Of a DNA stretch of 53,714 nt, positions 17,563 to 26,712 are shown piece after piece. How positions within the stretch are numbered: the first letter of the stretch is position 1; each line of letters opens with the position of its first letter. The position numbers were made by a program, and so were the translations under genes. Source of the stretch: Tychonema bourrellyi FEM_GT703 (lineage in GTDB: Bacteria > Cyanobacteriota > Cyanobacteriia > Cyanobacteriales > Microcoleaceae); the NCBI RefSeq assembly GCF_002412335.2, contig NZ_NXIB02000004.1:1-53714 (forward strand), in the 5' to 3' direction. The notes beneath the pieces were generated by a model. It was given only the letters and a program-made list of their open reading frames with translations. It searched no databases and was not told where the DNA came from.

Positions 17563-20049
17563 TCAGTGAATAACTTGTTGGCGTAGGGGAATCTGAATCA
17601 CGAACTCCGTTCCTTTCCCGATCGTAGAAAAACACTTGAGCTTACCACCATGTTTTTCCGTGATGATTTGATAACTGATAGACATCCCCATACCAGTCCC
17701 TTTTCCTACAGGCTTGGTGGTAAAAAACGGATCGAAAATGCGTTGCTGAATCTGTTCGGACATACCAACACCGTTGTCAGCGATCGCAATTTCTATCCAC
17801 TCAGCATCGATCGGTGACGTGCGAATCCTAATCTCCCCCGGATTAGCTTCCAGTTGCTCATAGGTTTTCTCACTACCGCTTTCTTCGAGGGCATCGATCG
17901 CATTTGCCAGAATATTCATCAGCACCTGGTTGAGTGGTCCAGGGTAGCACTCAGCGTAAGGTAGGAGCAGGTTGTAATCCTTAATTACCTTAATCTCTGG
18001 GAAATCGCCTTTGGCTTTGAGGCGATGTCCCAAAATCAGGAGAGTGCTGTCAATCCCTTCGTGAATATCGACGGTTTTCAAGTCAGCTTCCTCAAGGCGG
18101 GAGAAGTTGCGTAATGAGAGTACAATCTGACGAATGCGATCGGTCCCCATCTTCATCGAATCCAGTATTTTCGGTAAGTCTGTCTGCAAAAATTCTAAAT
18201 CGATGTCATCCACCATAGCTTGAATATCAGGGGACGTATTTGGGTTCTGCTGCTGATAAAGTTCAATGAGAGCCATCAGATTCTGGGTATACTCCCGCAA
18301 AGGCCTCAGATTGCCATGAATGAAATTAACGGGGTTATTGATTTCATGGGCGACCCCAGCCACTAACTGCCCTAAACTCGACATTTTTTCTGCCTGAACC
18401 AGTTGCATTTGGGCCTGTTGCAACTCCAGCAGAGTGCGTTCCACCTGCTCTCGCGCTTCATTAATAGCAGCAATTTGGGGCAGACTGGTCCAACAGGCGA
18501 TCGCCACTCCCACATAAGCCACCGTCACTAACAAAATGCTAAACAACGCCACATATTGCCCCACACCCACCCGATCTAAACCCGCTCTCACCCACCACCC
18601 AATGCTCAGCGCACTGCACACTAAACCAATTAAGATTGTTACCTGAAATGCCAACCAATCTGTTGTGCCAGTATGAGATTGCCGATGATACCTTTGATAC
18701 CGTTGCATCCACCCATCGGGATGGAATAAGGAGAAATTCAGGCGAGGTAATCGAGTGCCCGCCATGCCAATCAGCCAAGGTAAGAGTAAGCCAATGGCTA
18801 AGTCCTGGTAGCCCCATGCCAAGCCGCCCACCACCAACACAGTCGCTTCCATGCCAAAGAAACCCAGGGACCACCAGGGCCATCGAGCTTCTGGTCGTCG
18901 CCGACCGACCCACTCACCTAAATGAATTGCCATCATCGAACTCAGGTAGCCTGTACCAGTCACCATCACCACCCGTGCGACATCGCCCCATCCCAGGCAA
19001 ATGAGACTCAGCCCAAGGGTAAAAATCAAACTGGGTTCGAGCACTCCTCGGGGAGACAGCACGGCAAACACCGGTGGTAAGTAACGATCTTTTGCCAACT
19101 GATATAAAATCCGGGGACTGACAGAAACAGCAGTCGCAGAGCTCAGCAGACACCCTGACGCAATCAGAAAAGTGACAAGGGCGGGGGCGAAGGTGCCCCA
19201 GAAGGGTTGGGTAGCTGCCACTAGATGAAGATAGGCGCTATCCCCTAAGCCAGGATCTGTCGCTAACCGCATTAAAACCCACGATCCACCGAGATAGACG
19301 ATCGGAATCAATCCAGTCATTACCTGCAAGCACCGGAGGGTAACGCGGGGTTGGTAGCTATCGGCCACAAAGGCAGAAGCACTCTCGCCACCATAAACCG
19401 CATAGACGGCGATAAAGAACCATTTCATCCAATCCATCGCAGAAATGCCTACTCCCAGATCCGGCAGTAGCCCTGGGCTAGCGGGAGTCAAACTTAACCA
19501 AGCTATGCCTTGAAGACAAAAGGTGAGGAGAAACCCGATCGCCGGAAATACAAAGAAAGAGTGTAAAATGCCTAGTGTGCGAGTTCCACTAAAAGCAACG
19601 ATAAAGGGTAGCACGGTAAACCCAATTCTGAGTAGGGTTTCTGGACAAGTAATGCCCAGTGGAGCCAGATTCACCTTAATTAAATCGGTCAGAATAATCG
19701 CATTCATGGGTGGAACAGATATCCAGCCGAGCAAGTAGCCGATCGCCCCATAGCGAGCCAAGTTTGGGAAATGGTGGAGCAAGCGGGTAGTATAGTTTGG
19801 GGTGCCCCCAGCGACATCTGGGAAATAGGTTCCTAACCGCTTAACTTGCAGGTTGAGCATCATGCCAATGATTGTTCCCGGCAACCAAACCCAAATCGCC
19901 TGGGGACCTAGCGCAGCATTCATCCCAGGCGCAGTCCCTAACCATAAAAGCAACCCACTAAAGCCAAACCCCCAGGTTTCTGGTGAAGAAAGACTCCGAG
20001 GTAAGGCTGGTATGGAAACCGGATCGCGATTCATGGTTAATTCTCTCAT
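17563..20049 (-). CDS. Histidine kinase fused to an APC permease-like membrane domain
   Basis: This 828-residue protein joins two modules. Residues about 20-430 look like an amino acid/polyamine/organocation permease with about 12 membrane helices (for example LLLWLGTAPGMNAALGPQAI, FFIAVYAVYGGESASAFVAD). Two more helices follow (about 465-520). A helix with QQAQMQLVQAEKMSSLG leads to an H-box GVAHEINNPVNF with His568, N-box LMNILANAIDAL, G1 ADNGVGM, F-box FDPFFTTK and G2 GKGTGMGMS. So it should autophosphorylate and probably senses a transported or bound solute. The ATG overlaps the TGA of the upstream DppB-like permease gene (ATGA), which indicates translational coupling. No response regulator is adjacent. 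Domain fusions of this type are known for SSS-family kinases such as CbrA; an APC version is unusual. Confidence 0.88.
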   Translation of the reverse strand: MRELTMNRDPVSIPALPRSLSSPETWGFGFSGLLLWLGTAPGMNAALGPQAIWVWLPGTIIGMMLNLQVKRLGTYFPDVAGGTPNYTTRLLHHFPNLARYGAIGYLLGWISVPPMNAIILTDLIKVNLAPLGITCPETLLRIGFTVLPFIVAFSGTRTLGILHSFFVFPAIGFLLTFCLQGIAWLSLTPASPGLLPDLGVGISAMDWMKWFFIAVYAVYGGESASAFVADSYQPRVTLRCLQVMTGLIPIVYLGGSWVLMRLATDPGLGDSAYLHLVAATQPFWGTFAPALVTFLIASGCLLSSATAVSVSPRILYQLAKDRYLPPVFAVLSPRGVLEPSLIFTLGLSLICLGWGDVARVVMVTGTGYLSSMMAIHLGEWVGRRRPEARWPWWSLGFFGMEATVLVVGGLAWGYQDLAIGLLLPWLIGMAGTRLPRLNFSLFHPDGWMQRYQRYHRQSHTGTTDWLAFQVTILIGLVCSALSIGWWVRAGLDRVGVGQYVALFSILLVTVAYVGVAIACWTSLPQIAAINEAREQVERTLLELQQAQMQLVQAEKMSSLGQLVAGVAHEINNPVNFIHGNLRPLREYTQNLMALIELYQQQNPNTSPDIQAMVDDIDLEFLQTDLPKILDSMKMGTDRIRQIVLSLRNFSRLEEADLKTVDIHEGIDSTLLILGHRLKAKGDFPEIKVIKDYNLLLPYAECYPGPLNQVLMNILANAIDALEESGSEKTYEQLEANPGEIRIRTSPIDAEWIEIAIADNGVGMSEQIQQRIFDPFFTTKPVGKGTGMGMSISYQIITEKHGGKLKCFSTIGKGTEFVIQIPLRQQVIH

Positions 20050-21083
20050 TTCAAATCTTCCAATTTAATCCTCGGATCGATCGCCTTCAGCAACAAATCC
20101 GCCAACAAATTACCAATAATCAACATCGCAGAACCCATCATCAAAGTCGCCATGACTAAATACAAATCTTGATTATTCACAGCATCCAGAGTCAGTTTCC
20201 CCAAACCAGGCCAATTAAAGAACAGTTCAGCAATAAATGCACCACTCAACAAACTAGCAAACTCAAAACCTAATAGCGTAATCAATGGATTAACCGCATT
20301 CCGTAAAGCGTGAATATAAATTACTCGATTTTCCGGCAAACCTTTCGCCCGCGCTGTCCTGATGTAATCTTGACGCAGTACATCCAATAATTGTCCCCGC
20401 ATCAATCTTTGTAAACCTGCAAAACCAGTTAGACTCAAGGCGACTGTGGGCAAAATTAAGTGCCAGCCGTAATCCATGATTTGACCCCACCAAGGTAAGT
20501 CTGCATGGTCAATACTGGTCATTCCTCCTACTGGAAATAGAGGCGATGTATTCTGGGCGAAAAATAGCAGCAGCAAGGCCATGATAAAGCTGGGAAATCC
20601 TTGTCCTGTGTAGCTGACTACTTGCAAAATGCGATCGGCTGTTCGGTTTTGATTGACAGCGGCAATAATTCCCAAAGGAATCGCGATCGCCCAAGTTACA
20701 ATCAAAGAGGCGATCGCCATTAATAGCGTAGCCGGCACCCGTTCCCACAGCAGAGAAGCCACCGATCGCTGATACACAAAACTCGTACCAAAATTCCCCC
20801 GCGTTACAATTTGTTGCAACCACAGCCAATACTGCACAAAAGCAGGTTTATCTAAGCCGAATTGTTGTTCTAGTTGTTTAAGTGTTTCTGGCGAAATCTT
20901 CGGATTTTGGCTCAAAGTATCCAAGTAATTTCCCGGTGCAAGTTCAATAATTGCAAAGCAAAGAATTGATGCTAAAAATAGCGTTAACAGAGCCTGCAAG
21001 AGTCTCTTGAAAACATAGATAAATGTCTCGCCTCCAAATATAAAACTAAATATTCGTAAATTTTGGTTCAATTTAATAGTCAT
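20046..21083 (-). CDS. DppB/OppB-like ABC peptide transporter permease
   Basis: The 345-residue protein has six predicted helices and the inner-membrane permease signature region RQDYIRTARAKGLPENRVI, followed by HALRNAVNPLITLLG, typical of the DppB subunit. Such permeases import di- or oligopeptides, or nickel, with a DppC partner, two ATPases and a binding protein. None of these partners is next to it, so it is an orphan here or works with subunits encoded elsewhere. Its stop codon overlaps the start of the permease-kinase fusion gene by 4 bp. The two are therefore likely co-transcribed. Confidence 0.9.
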   Translation of the reverse strand: MTIKLNQNLRIFSFIFGGETFIYVFKRLLQALLTLFLASILCFAIIELAPGNYLDTLSQNPKISPETLKQLEQQFGLDKPAFVQYWLWLQQIVTRGNFGTSFVYQRSVASLLWERVPATLLMAIASLIVTWAIAIPLGIIAAVNQNRTADRILQVVSYTGQGFPSFIMALLLLFFAQNTSPLFPVGGMTSIDHADLPWWGQIMDYGWHLILPTVALSLTGFAGLQRLMRGQLLDVLRQDYIRTARAKGLPENRVIYIHALRNAVNPLITLLGFEFASLLSGAFIAELFFNWPGLGKLTLDAVNNQDLYLVMATLMMGSAMLIIGNLLADLLLKAIDPRIKLEDLK

Positions 21084-21110
21084 TTGTGATTGGTTAGTTG
21101 TGATTAGTTA

Positions 21111-21427
21111 GTTGCCGTACCCTGAGCGTAGTCGAAGGGTTATTAGTTGGTTGTTATTATAGCCTTTCTCAGTTAGGTGAGGTACAGGGTAATGGGGCAT
21201 CGGGCATCGGGCATCGGGCATCGGGCATCGGGCATCGGGCATTACCAATTACTAATTACCTATTACCAATTCTCGATCGTACCTCATCTTTCTGAGAAAG
21301 GCTATAGTTGGTTGTTATTGGTTAGTTGTTATTGGTTAGTTGTTATTGGTTAGTTGTTATTGGTTATTGGTTAGTTATTATTGGTTACTGACAACTGACC
21401 CTTCGACTACGCTCAGGGTACGGCAAC
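21111..21427. repeat. Nested palindromic element with STRR core
   Basis: The outer 30-bp arms (GTTGCCGTACCCTGAGCGTA at 21111-21140, and its complement at 21398-21427) enclose a second inverted pair (ATAGCCTTTCTCAG...GAGGTAC at 21159-21185, complement 21279-21305). Inside that pair lies a GGGCATC heptamer array (21193-21241). TTAGTTGTTATTGG repeats fill 21306-21380, and an AACAGTC array follows to 21478. No gene is seen in 21084-21479. Confidence 0.85.
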
Positions 21428-21479
21428 AGTCAACAGTCAACAGTCAACCGTCACCCGTCACCCGTCAACTGACAACTGA

Positions 21480-21992
21480 CTAATACTCAACCAATGTCAC
21501 GATCGGCACATCCGGCAATTTATGCCTACCACCCAAGGCTAGCAATTCGATCGCAAAGGCAAAACCGACCAGTTCGCAGCCAGCTTGTTCTAACAACTCA
21601 ACTGTTGCTGCGGCCGTTCCGCCAGTGGCAATTAGATCGTCTACAATGAGGACTCGACTCCCCGGTGTCATCGCATCTTGGTGCATTTCCAGGCGATCGA
21701 CACCATACTCCAACTCGTACTCAGCGAAATAAACTGCTCCAGGCAATTTCCCCGGCTTGCGGACTGGAACAAAGCCCACTCCCATTTTATAAGCCAAAGG
21801 CGTGCCAAAGATAAAGCCCCGCGATTCCATGCCAACTATATAGTCAGGAGACATTTCAGAACACTTTTCGGCTAAACTGTCAATGGTGTAGCTCAGCCCT
21901 TGGGGGTTTCGCAGCAAAGTTGTAATATCTCGAAACATGATTCCCGGCTTCGGGAAATCAGGAATGTCGCGAATCAGAGATTTGAGATCCAT
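21480..21992 (-). CDS. apt: Adenine phosphoribosyltransferase
   Basis: Apt converts adenine and PRPP to AMP in purine salvage. The 170-residue protein matches the family along its whole length. The start [18 protein letters not shown] is followed by [10 protein letters not shown], and the PRPP-binding loop is [14 protein letters not shown]. No neighbour is functionally linked except, loosely, purB at 42.1 kb. Confidence 0.97.
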   Translation of the reverse strand: MDLKSLIRDIPDFPKPGIMFRDITTLLRNPQGLSYTIDSLAEKCSEMSPDYIVGMESRGFIFGTPLAYKMGVGFVPVRKPGKLPGAVYFAEYELEYGVDRLEMHQDAMTPGSRVLIVDDLIATGGTAAATVELLEQAGCELVGFAFAIELLALGGRHKLPDVPIVTLVEY

Positions 21993-22226
21993 ATTGTAGA
22001 GCAGGGTTGAGAGTAAAGAGGCATCAAAAATCCTACACCAATAATGTCAAAAATTAGAAAGTGAATCATAAAAATTAAAACCAATAGCTTTTTCAATTTT
22101 TATTTTTTAATTACTTAAACTTTTGCGTACTGCCGAAGGAAATGTCATAATTTCCTAACAACAGGGTTGAATATTAAGATTTTTCGCCCTAAGATCTAAA
22201 GTCAAAAATCTAATATCTAAAATCCA

Positions 22227-23393
22227 ATGATCAAATTGGCAGCACGAGTGGGCGAAGTTCCTCCTTCCATCACCTTAGCGATCGCAGCTAAGGCGAAAGC
22301 CATGAAAGCCGAGGGGATTGATGTCTGTAGTTTGAGTACGGGAGAACCTGATTTTGATACCCCAGAACACATTAAAGCAGCGGCTAAGCAAGCTTTAGAC
22401 AGCGGCAAGACTAAATACGGCCCGGCGGCTGGGGAACCGGAGTTAAAAGCTGCGATCGCGCGCAAACTCCGCAATGACAACAATCTCCACTATCAACCTG
22501 AGAATATCATCGTCAGCAACGGCGGCAAGCATTCCCTCTACAATCTGATGATGGCTCTGATTGAGGCGGGAGACGAGGTAATTATCCCTGCTCCCTATTG
22601 GGTAAGCTATCCAGAAATGGTAAAACTCGCCAGCGGTAAGCCAGTCATTGTCCAGACTGATGCTTCTACGGGATATAAAATCACCCCGGAACAACTGAGT
22701 CAAGCCATTACTCCCCAAACCAAGTTATTTGTGCTGAATTCGCCATCTAACCCGACGGGAATGGTGTATAGTCCAGCGGAAATCAAAGCCCTAGCAGAGG
22801 TGATAGTCGATCGAGATATCTTGGTCGTTTCTGACGAAATTTACGAAAAAATTATATACGACGGTGCTCAACACGTCAGCATCGGTTCCCTGGGCCAAGA
22901 AATATTCGATCGCACAATTATCAGTAGCGGTTTCGCCAAAGCTTACGCCATGACAGGCTGGCGAGTTGGCTATTTGGCCGGACCGATCGAATTAATCAAA
23001 GCTACCAGCATCGTTCAAGGACACAGTACCTCTAATGTATGTACCTTTGCACAGTACGGTGCGATCGCAGCCTTGGAAAGCAGCCAAGAATCTGTCGAAA
23101 AAATGCGTCTCGCTTTTGCCGATCGGCGTGAAGTAATATTTCAATTACTCGATGCTATCCCCCGAATTAGCTGCATCAAACCCGACGGCGCTTTCTATAT
23201 GTTTGTCAATATCAGCAAAACAGGAATGAATTCTCTACAATTTTGTGACGCTTTATTAGAACAGCAACAAGTAGCAGTTATTCCCGGCATTGCTTTTGGT
23301 GCAGACGACCACATTCGCTTATCTTACGCCACCGATTTAGGCACAATCAAAAAAGCTCTCGAAAGGCTAGATAAGTTTGTTCGTCACATCTAA
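22227..23393 (+). CDS. aspC: Aspartate aminotransferase, class I
   Basis: This 388-residue PLP enzyme transfers the amino group between aspartate and 2-oxoglutarate, and related members may act on prephenate. Family landmarks are [45 protein letters not shown] and the PLP-lysine segment [18 protein letters not shown]-terminal Arg region ([11 protein letters not shown]) binds the substrate carboxylate. The length and start (ATG at 22227) fit the common cyanobacterial subfamily. It is a monocistronic gene, with a 230-bp AT-rich leader upstream in which I see no other gene. Confidence 0.94.
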   Translation: MIKLAARVGEVPPSITLAIAAKAKAMKAEGIDVCSLSTGEPDFDTPEHIKAAAKQALDSGKTKYGPAAGEPELKAAIARKLRNDNNLHYQPENIIVSNGGKHSLYNLMMALIEAGDEVIIPAPYWVSYPEMVKLASGKPVIVQTDASTGYKITPEQLSQAITPQTKLFVLNSPSNPTGMVYSPAEIKALAEVIVDRDILVVSDEIYEKIIYDGAQHVSIGSLGQEIFDRTIISSGFAKAYAMTGWRVGYLAGPIELIKATSIVQGHSTSNVCTFAQYGAIAALESSQESVEKMRLAFADRREVIFQLLDAIPRISCIKPDGAFYMFVNISKTGMNSLQFCDALLEQQQVAVIPGIAFGADDHIRLSYATDLGTIKKALERLDKFVRHI

Positions 23394-23455
23394 AAATTAG
23401 TTAGTAGTCCGTGGTTAGTTGACTGTTGACTGTTGACTGTTGACTGTTGACTAAC

Positions 23456-23531
23456 CAATGCCCAATGCCCAATGCCCCATGCCCAATGCCCCATGCCCAA
23501 TGCCCCATGCCCAATGCCCAATGCCCAATGC
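23456..23531. repeat. STRR: ATGCCCA/ATGCCCC heptamer array
   Basis: Eleven tandem heptamers follow a short run of GTTGACT heptamers (23417-23450). The array sits between the 3' ends of the convergent aspC and sigma factor genes. Confidence 0.88.
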
Positions 23532-23538
23532 CCACTGA

Positions 23539-24312
23539 CTAAAGTTGTTTGGTCATAATCTCTTTGAGCAAATCCAGCCCTTTCTTAACACGCCGAGAAA
23601 CAGTCACCGCACTAATACCCAAGCGTTCAGCCGTTTCCTTCTGCGTCAAATCATAAAGAAAAACAAACTCCAATATCTCACGAGTCCTTTTTTCTAACAG
23701 AGACAAAGCTTGCTGTACACGAATTTGGTCTTCTTGGGCTAACTGAAAACTGCGATATTTAGTATCTGGAACCAATTCTCCCAGACAAGTAGCCCCATCA
23801 TCTTCATCTTGAACCGGCGCGTCTAAACTCAAAGGTTCACGATTGAGACGGGCGAGCTTAATTTCTCGCCATTCTTCTACAGAAATCTCCAGCACTGCGG
23901 CTACTTCAGAATCTTGAGGATTGCGGTTAAACTGCATTTGTAAATCCTTGATGACTGATACAGATTTGCGCTCCAAGGACAACCAATGTCTTGGAAATCG
24001 TACCGAAGGGCTTTTATCTCGGAGGTAGTGCTGAATTTCGCCCCGGATGTAGGGAATTGCAAAGGAACTAAATGCGTGTCCCTTCGACAAATCAAACCGC
24101 TCAATCGCTCTGATTAAGCCAATACACCCAACTTGTAGCAAGTCGTCGTAGGTTTCATCGCACTGATTGAGCCAGTGGTGAACTTCCTTTCTCGCCAGTC
24201 CAATATTCAGTTTCACTAACTGATTGCGGACTTCATTGGACCCAGAATTTTGGTACTCGCGCAACAATTTCGAGTTTTCGCTCTTTAGTTCGTTTGTGGC
24301 TGTGGTAGGCAT
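23539..24312 (-). CDS. sigF: Group 3 RNA polymerase sigma factor, SigF type
   Basis: The 257-residue protein is an alternative sigma factor of the SigF/SigB-like group 3. Region 2 contains YDDLLQVGCIGLIRAIERFD and FSSFAIPYIRGEIQHYLRD. Region 3 is present, and region 4 ends TQKETAERLGISAVTVSRRV, the promoter -35 recognition helix-turn-helix. In other cyanobacteria SigF controls type IV pili, motility and cell-surface genes. No anti-sigma factor is adjacent. Confidence 0.92.
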   Translation of the reverse strand: MPTTATNELKSENSKLLREYQNSGSNEVRNQLVKLNIGLARKEVHHWLNQCDETYDDLLQVGCIGLIRAIERFDLSKGHAFSSFAIPYIRGEIQHYLRDKSPSVRFPRHWLSLERKSVSVIKDLQMQFNRNPQDSEVAAVLEISVEEWREIKLARLNREPLSLDAPVQDEDDGATCLGELVPDTKYRSFQLAQEDQIRVQQALSLLEKRTREILEFVFLYDLTQKETAERLGISAVTVSRRVKKGLDLLKEIMTKQL

Positions 24313-24417
24313 AGTGGCGTAAGGGTTGATAGAACACAGGACTGATTTTGCCTTATATCTAGTTCCAAGTTAGTCTAAAAAATTTATTTTTAATTGATGT
24401 AATCCTAGCACTGGATA

Positions 24418-24497
24418 AGCTAGTAGGGTGCGTCAGCTAGAACCATTACGCTGAAAGGGAAAACCTTGTACGGGCGAATGGCCATTCGCCCCTACGC
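24418..24497. repeat. MITE-like element, second copy in reverse orientation
   Basis: This region shares GCGTCAGCTAGAACC and TTACGCTGAAAGG with the reverse complement of 14547-14629. The GCTAGTAGGG end is intact, and the other end is altered (GGGCGAATGGCCATTCGCCC hairpin). The remaining part of the 24313-24822 gap holds only the hairpin at 24715. Confidence 0.78.
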
Positions 24498-24714
24498 ACC
24501 GACAGCGTTTGAGTTTAAATGCCGAACAGCTTAGCTGTGACAGCCGACACACCTGTTAAGATTCCAGAATGTGTTGTGATTGGGTCTGGTCATCGGAAGC
24601 TAGAATTTTACAGATAGAGTTTTACTAATAGGATTTTATGCTTTGAATCTTTTACCAGTTATTATAATTCAAAAATTGTTTTAATGCAATAGTTTAATCA
24701 ATTTAAAATTCATT

Positions 24715-24754
24715 AGCCAACAGTCTTCAGCTACATTACTCAAGACCGTTGGCT
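24715..24754 (-). terminator. Long hairpin after psbO
   Basis: AGCCAACAGTCTTCAG pairs with CTCAAGACCGTTGGCT (14 of 16 positions), leaving a short loop. It lies about 70 bp past the psbO stop, with a TA-rich tail on the minus strand (no long T run). It may be a terminator or a 3'-end stabiliser of this abundant mRNA. Confidence 0.6.
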
Positions 24755-24822
24755 GATGAATAACAAGTAGTATCTTTAGGGTAAGAAACTACTAAAAGTG
24801 CGATCGACCGTTCAATCCAATC

Positions 24823-25662
24823 TTAGGACACAGAAGGCTCAATACGAGCGTAGAAGATACCACGAATTTTCACATCCAAAGCAGGTCTAGCTCCCAAATC
24901 AGTATCAGAAGGCTGAGTGCTCTCAAAAATACCGGCAACTTCCCCCGTGCTGTTGTCTACCTTCGCAACTTGGAGAGAAATTTTACCAGCCTTGGTGCGG
25001 GTGTCAGCCAGCTTAACATTAGACCGTTTGAGTTTGGAATTGTCAGTAGCTGGAAGCGCTACAGCATTGTCGTAGCCAGTAGCAACACCGCGACCTTTAG
25101 GGTCTAAGAAGCCAGCGCTACGGTAAGAAGGAACGTTGAAATTTCCTTTCAAATCGGTGGAAGTATTGATCGCAACCACTCCTGGATCGGAACTAGCAAC
25201 TAGCTCTTTAATGGTAAACAAGAAAGGTACTTGTTCTCCACCAGGTAACTGAATCGTAATTGCTTGAAAGTCCAAGCCATCTTCTTCTGTAAAAGTCAGA
25301 GTTCCGTCAGTACCGACCTTGAGCGTACCTTGAACTTGGTCAATGCTCGACGTGAACCGCGTCAGCAATTTTCCAGGCACAAATTCTGCTTCTTGGCGTC
25401 TATTTGTTGGTTCTTCCTTAACAAAATAAGTGGTGGGCTGTAAGCACAAACCAGTCAGTTTATAGGTGCCACCTGCTTCGACGGCGATCGAGCCACGAGA
25501 AGTTTCTGCCAAACTTGGGCAGTTATTTGCCAATCCAGTACCTCTAATCTGGTCATAGGTGAGTAACTCCGTAGTCGCCACCGTATCAGAAGCAGAAGAA
25601 CAAGCAACCAGCACACTCATGCAAAATGCTAAAAGTGTCACAATTAAAGCACGATATTTCAT
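24823..25662 (-). CDS. psbO: Photosystem II manganese-stabilising protein PsbO
   Basis: PsbO is the extrinsic 33-kDa lumenal subunit that stabilises the Mn4CaO5 water-oxidising cluster. The precursor has a signal with a lipobox-like end (LLAFCMSVLVAC). The mature part carries LTYDQIRGTGLANNCP, SLAETSRGSI, GTLTFTEEDGLDFQAITIQ and the C-terminal IRGIFYARIE. The two mature Cys residues that form the conserved disulphide are present (NNCPSL and TGLCLQ). I chose ATG 25662 because GAGG lies 6 bases upstream; an in-frame TTG at 25674 is less likely. A clear terminator-like hairpin lies downstream. Confidence 0.97.
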   Translation of the reverse strand: MKYRALIVTLLAFCMSVLVACSSASDTVATTELLTYDQIRGTGLANNCPSLAETSRGSIAVEAGGTYKLTGLCLQPTTYFVKEEPTNRRQEAEFVPGKLLTRFTSSIDQVQGTLKVGTDGTLTFTEEDGLDFQAITIQLPGGEQVPFLFTIKELVASSDPGVVAINTSTDLKGNFNVPSYRSAGFLDPKGRGVATGYDNAVALPATDNSKLKRSNVKLADTRTKAGKISLQVAKVDNSTGEVAGIFESTQPSDTDLGARPALDVKIRGIFYARIEPSVS

Positions 25663-25687
25663 GGCAAACCTCAATATCCAACATCGG

Positions 25688-25693
25688 ATTATA
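25688..25693 (-). promoter_or_regulatory. Possible -10 box of psbO
   Basis: On the minus strand TATAAT occurs about 26 bases before the psbO ATG. The best upstream -35 candidate (TTGCTC) is spaced about 19 bases away, longer than ideal, so this site is tentative. Confidence 0.4.
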
Positions 25694-26034
25694 TTAAGAA
25701 AAACCCTACTTAGAGCAAAATATAATTGCTCACGGGCAGGCCAGGCCCCAACCGTCCGAAAGCCACTACCGACTTTGACTCAAAAAGTCGAGCTAGTGCA
25801 GTGAAATCAACCAATAACTTAGAATTTCTCAAAACCTTCGGATCGTAGCCCAATACACATCCTACGACGGGTTGTGCTCTTTTCCTGACTTGGACTGCAA
25901 ATTAATATTGCTGAAGTCAACCTACTTAAGTTACGTTGCTATATGCCCCGAATGACGATCGCGACTAGCTCGATTAGTCTGGCGAGACTCAAGCTGGGTA
26001 CAAAAGCCTTGTAGATTTCAAAGGAAGCAGCGGT

Positions 26035-26397
26035 ATGGACAACGGGAAAGATTTAGAGTCAGGAAAGTTGCAGTCTCAACTGCAATCCCTGACAGAGGCG
26101 ATTCGGACTTTAGCCGAAAGTTGTCAGGGAGACAGTGTGCTGCTTTTGGCTTTGCTGCGGGCGCTGGAAAGTTCGCACCGAGAAATTCGGGACGGTTTGT
26201 TTCAAGCGTCTTTTCCCGACAACCGCCAAGCACTTTATAAACTGCTCAGGAGTATTGAGGCGAATGGCGGCTGGCCTTATATCCACCGCATGAAGCTGCG
26301 CGAGATTTTGGGCTACACGGAAAAACTATCTATCCTAGAAGATTCTCCCGCCAAGTCTGATTGCGACTCGGCTGACAATCGGCAAGATGTTACATAG
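26035..26397 (+). CDS. Conserved hypothetical protein, about 120 residues
   Basis: A mostly helical, soluble protein with a charged N-terminus and a central segment LLLALLRALESSHREIRDGLF. It then reads QALYKLLRSIEANGGWPYIHRMKLREIL, followed by a Ser/Asp-rich tail. I do not recognise a named family. It is transcribed away from psbO, and the intergenic region of about 370 bp between them holds no other gene. The ATG at 26035 is the first in frame. Confidence 0.65.
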   Translation: MDNGKDLESGKLQSQLQSLTEAIRTLAESCQGDSVLLLALLRALESSHREIRDGLFQASFPDNRQALYKLLRSIEANGGWPYIHRMKLREILGYTEKLSILEDSPAKSDCDSADNRQDVT

Positions 26398-26403
26398 CTT
26401 TAG

Positions 26404-26630
26404 GGACACGGCATTGCCCATTGGTGTCAACTTAACGTCAAACCCAGTCACAGACTGCTGTTTGACTATTAACCCTAGATCCCCCCTAGCCCCCCTTAAG
26501 AAGGGGGGGACAAGAGTCTTCTCAAAGTCCCCCTTCTTAAGGGGGATTTAGGGGGATCTAGACTTAGGTAAAAGCAAGAGATACCAAGGGTTTCAAGCTT
26601 AAGTTGACACTAATGGGCATTGCCGTGTCC
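26404..26630. repeat. MITE with GGACACGGCA-TGCCCATT inverted ends
   Basis: A 227-bp element with about 31-bp inverted ends (left 26404-26434, right 26599-26630). The ends begin GGACACGGCA and continue to GTGTCAACTTAA. The core contains the CTAGATCCCCCC ... GGGGGG palindromes. Related pieces are at 52777-52840 and 53557-53655, and a bare end-to-end form is at 14636-14656. No coding capacity is seen, so it would need a transposase from elsewhere. Confidence 0.82.
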
Positions 26631-26712
26631 TGGCTGTGGGTAATTAATTTCGATGCTACGGGATTTGATATGAGTTGCAAAAGCTCAAAACTCGTAATTA
26701 CTCCGCGCTCAT

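Noticed and set aside
20046-21083. Complete peptide ABC transporter operon
   Set aside because: Only the DppB-like permease is present; no DppC, ATPase or binding protein is found next to it.
23417-23531. Heptamer arrays considered as CRISPR arrays
   Set aside because: Units are only 7 bp with no spacers; they are STRRs.
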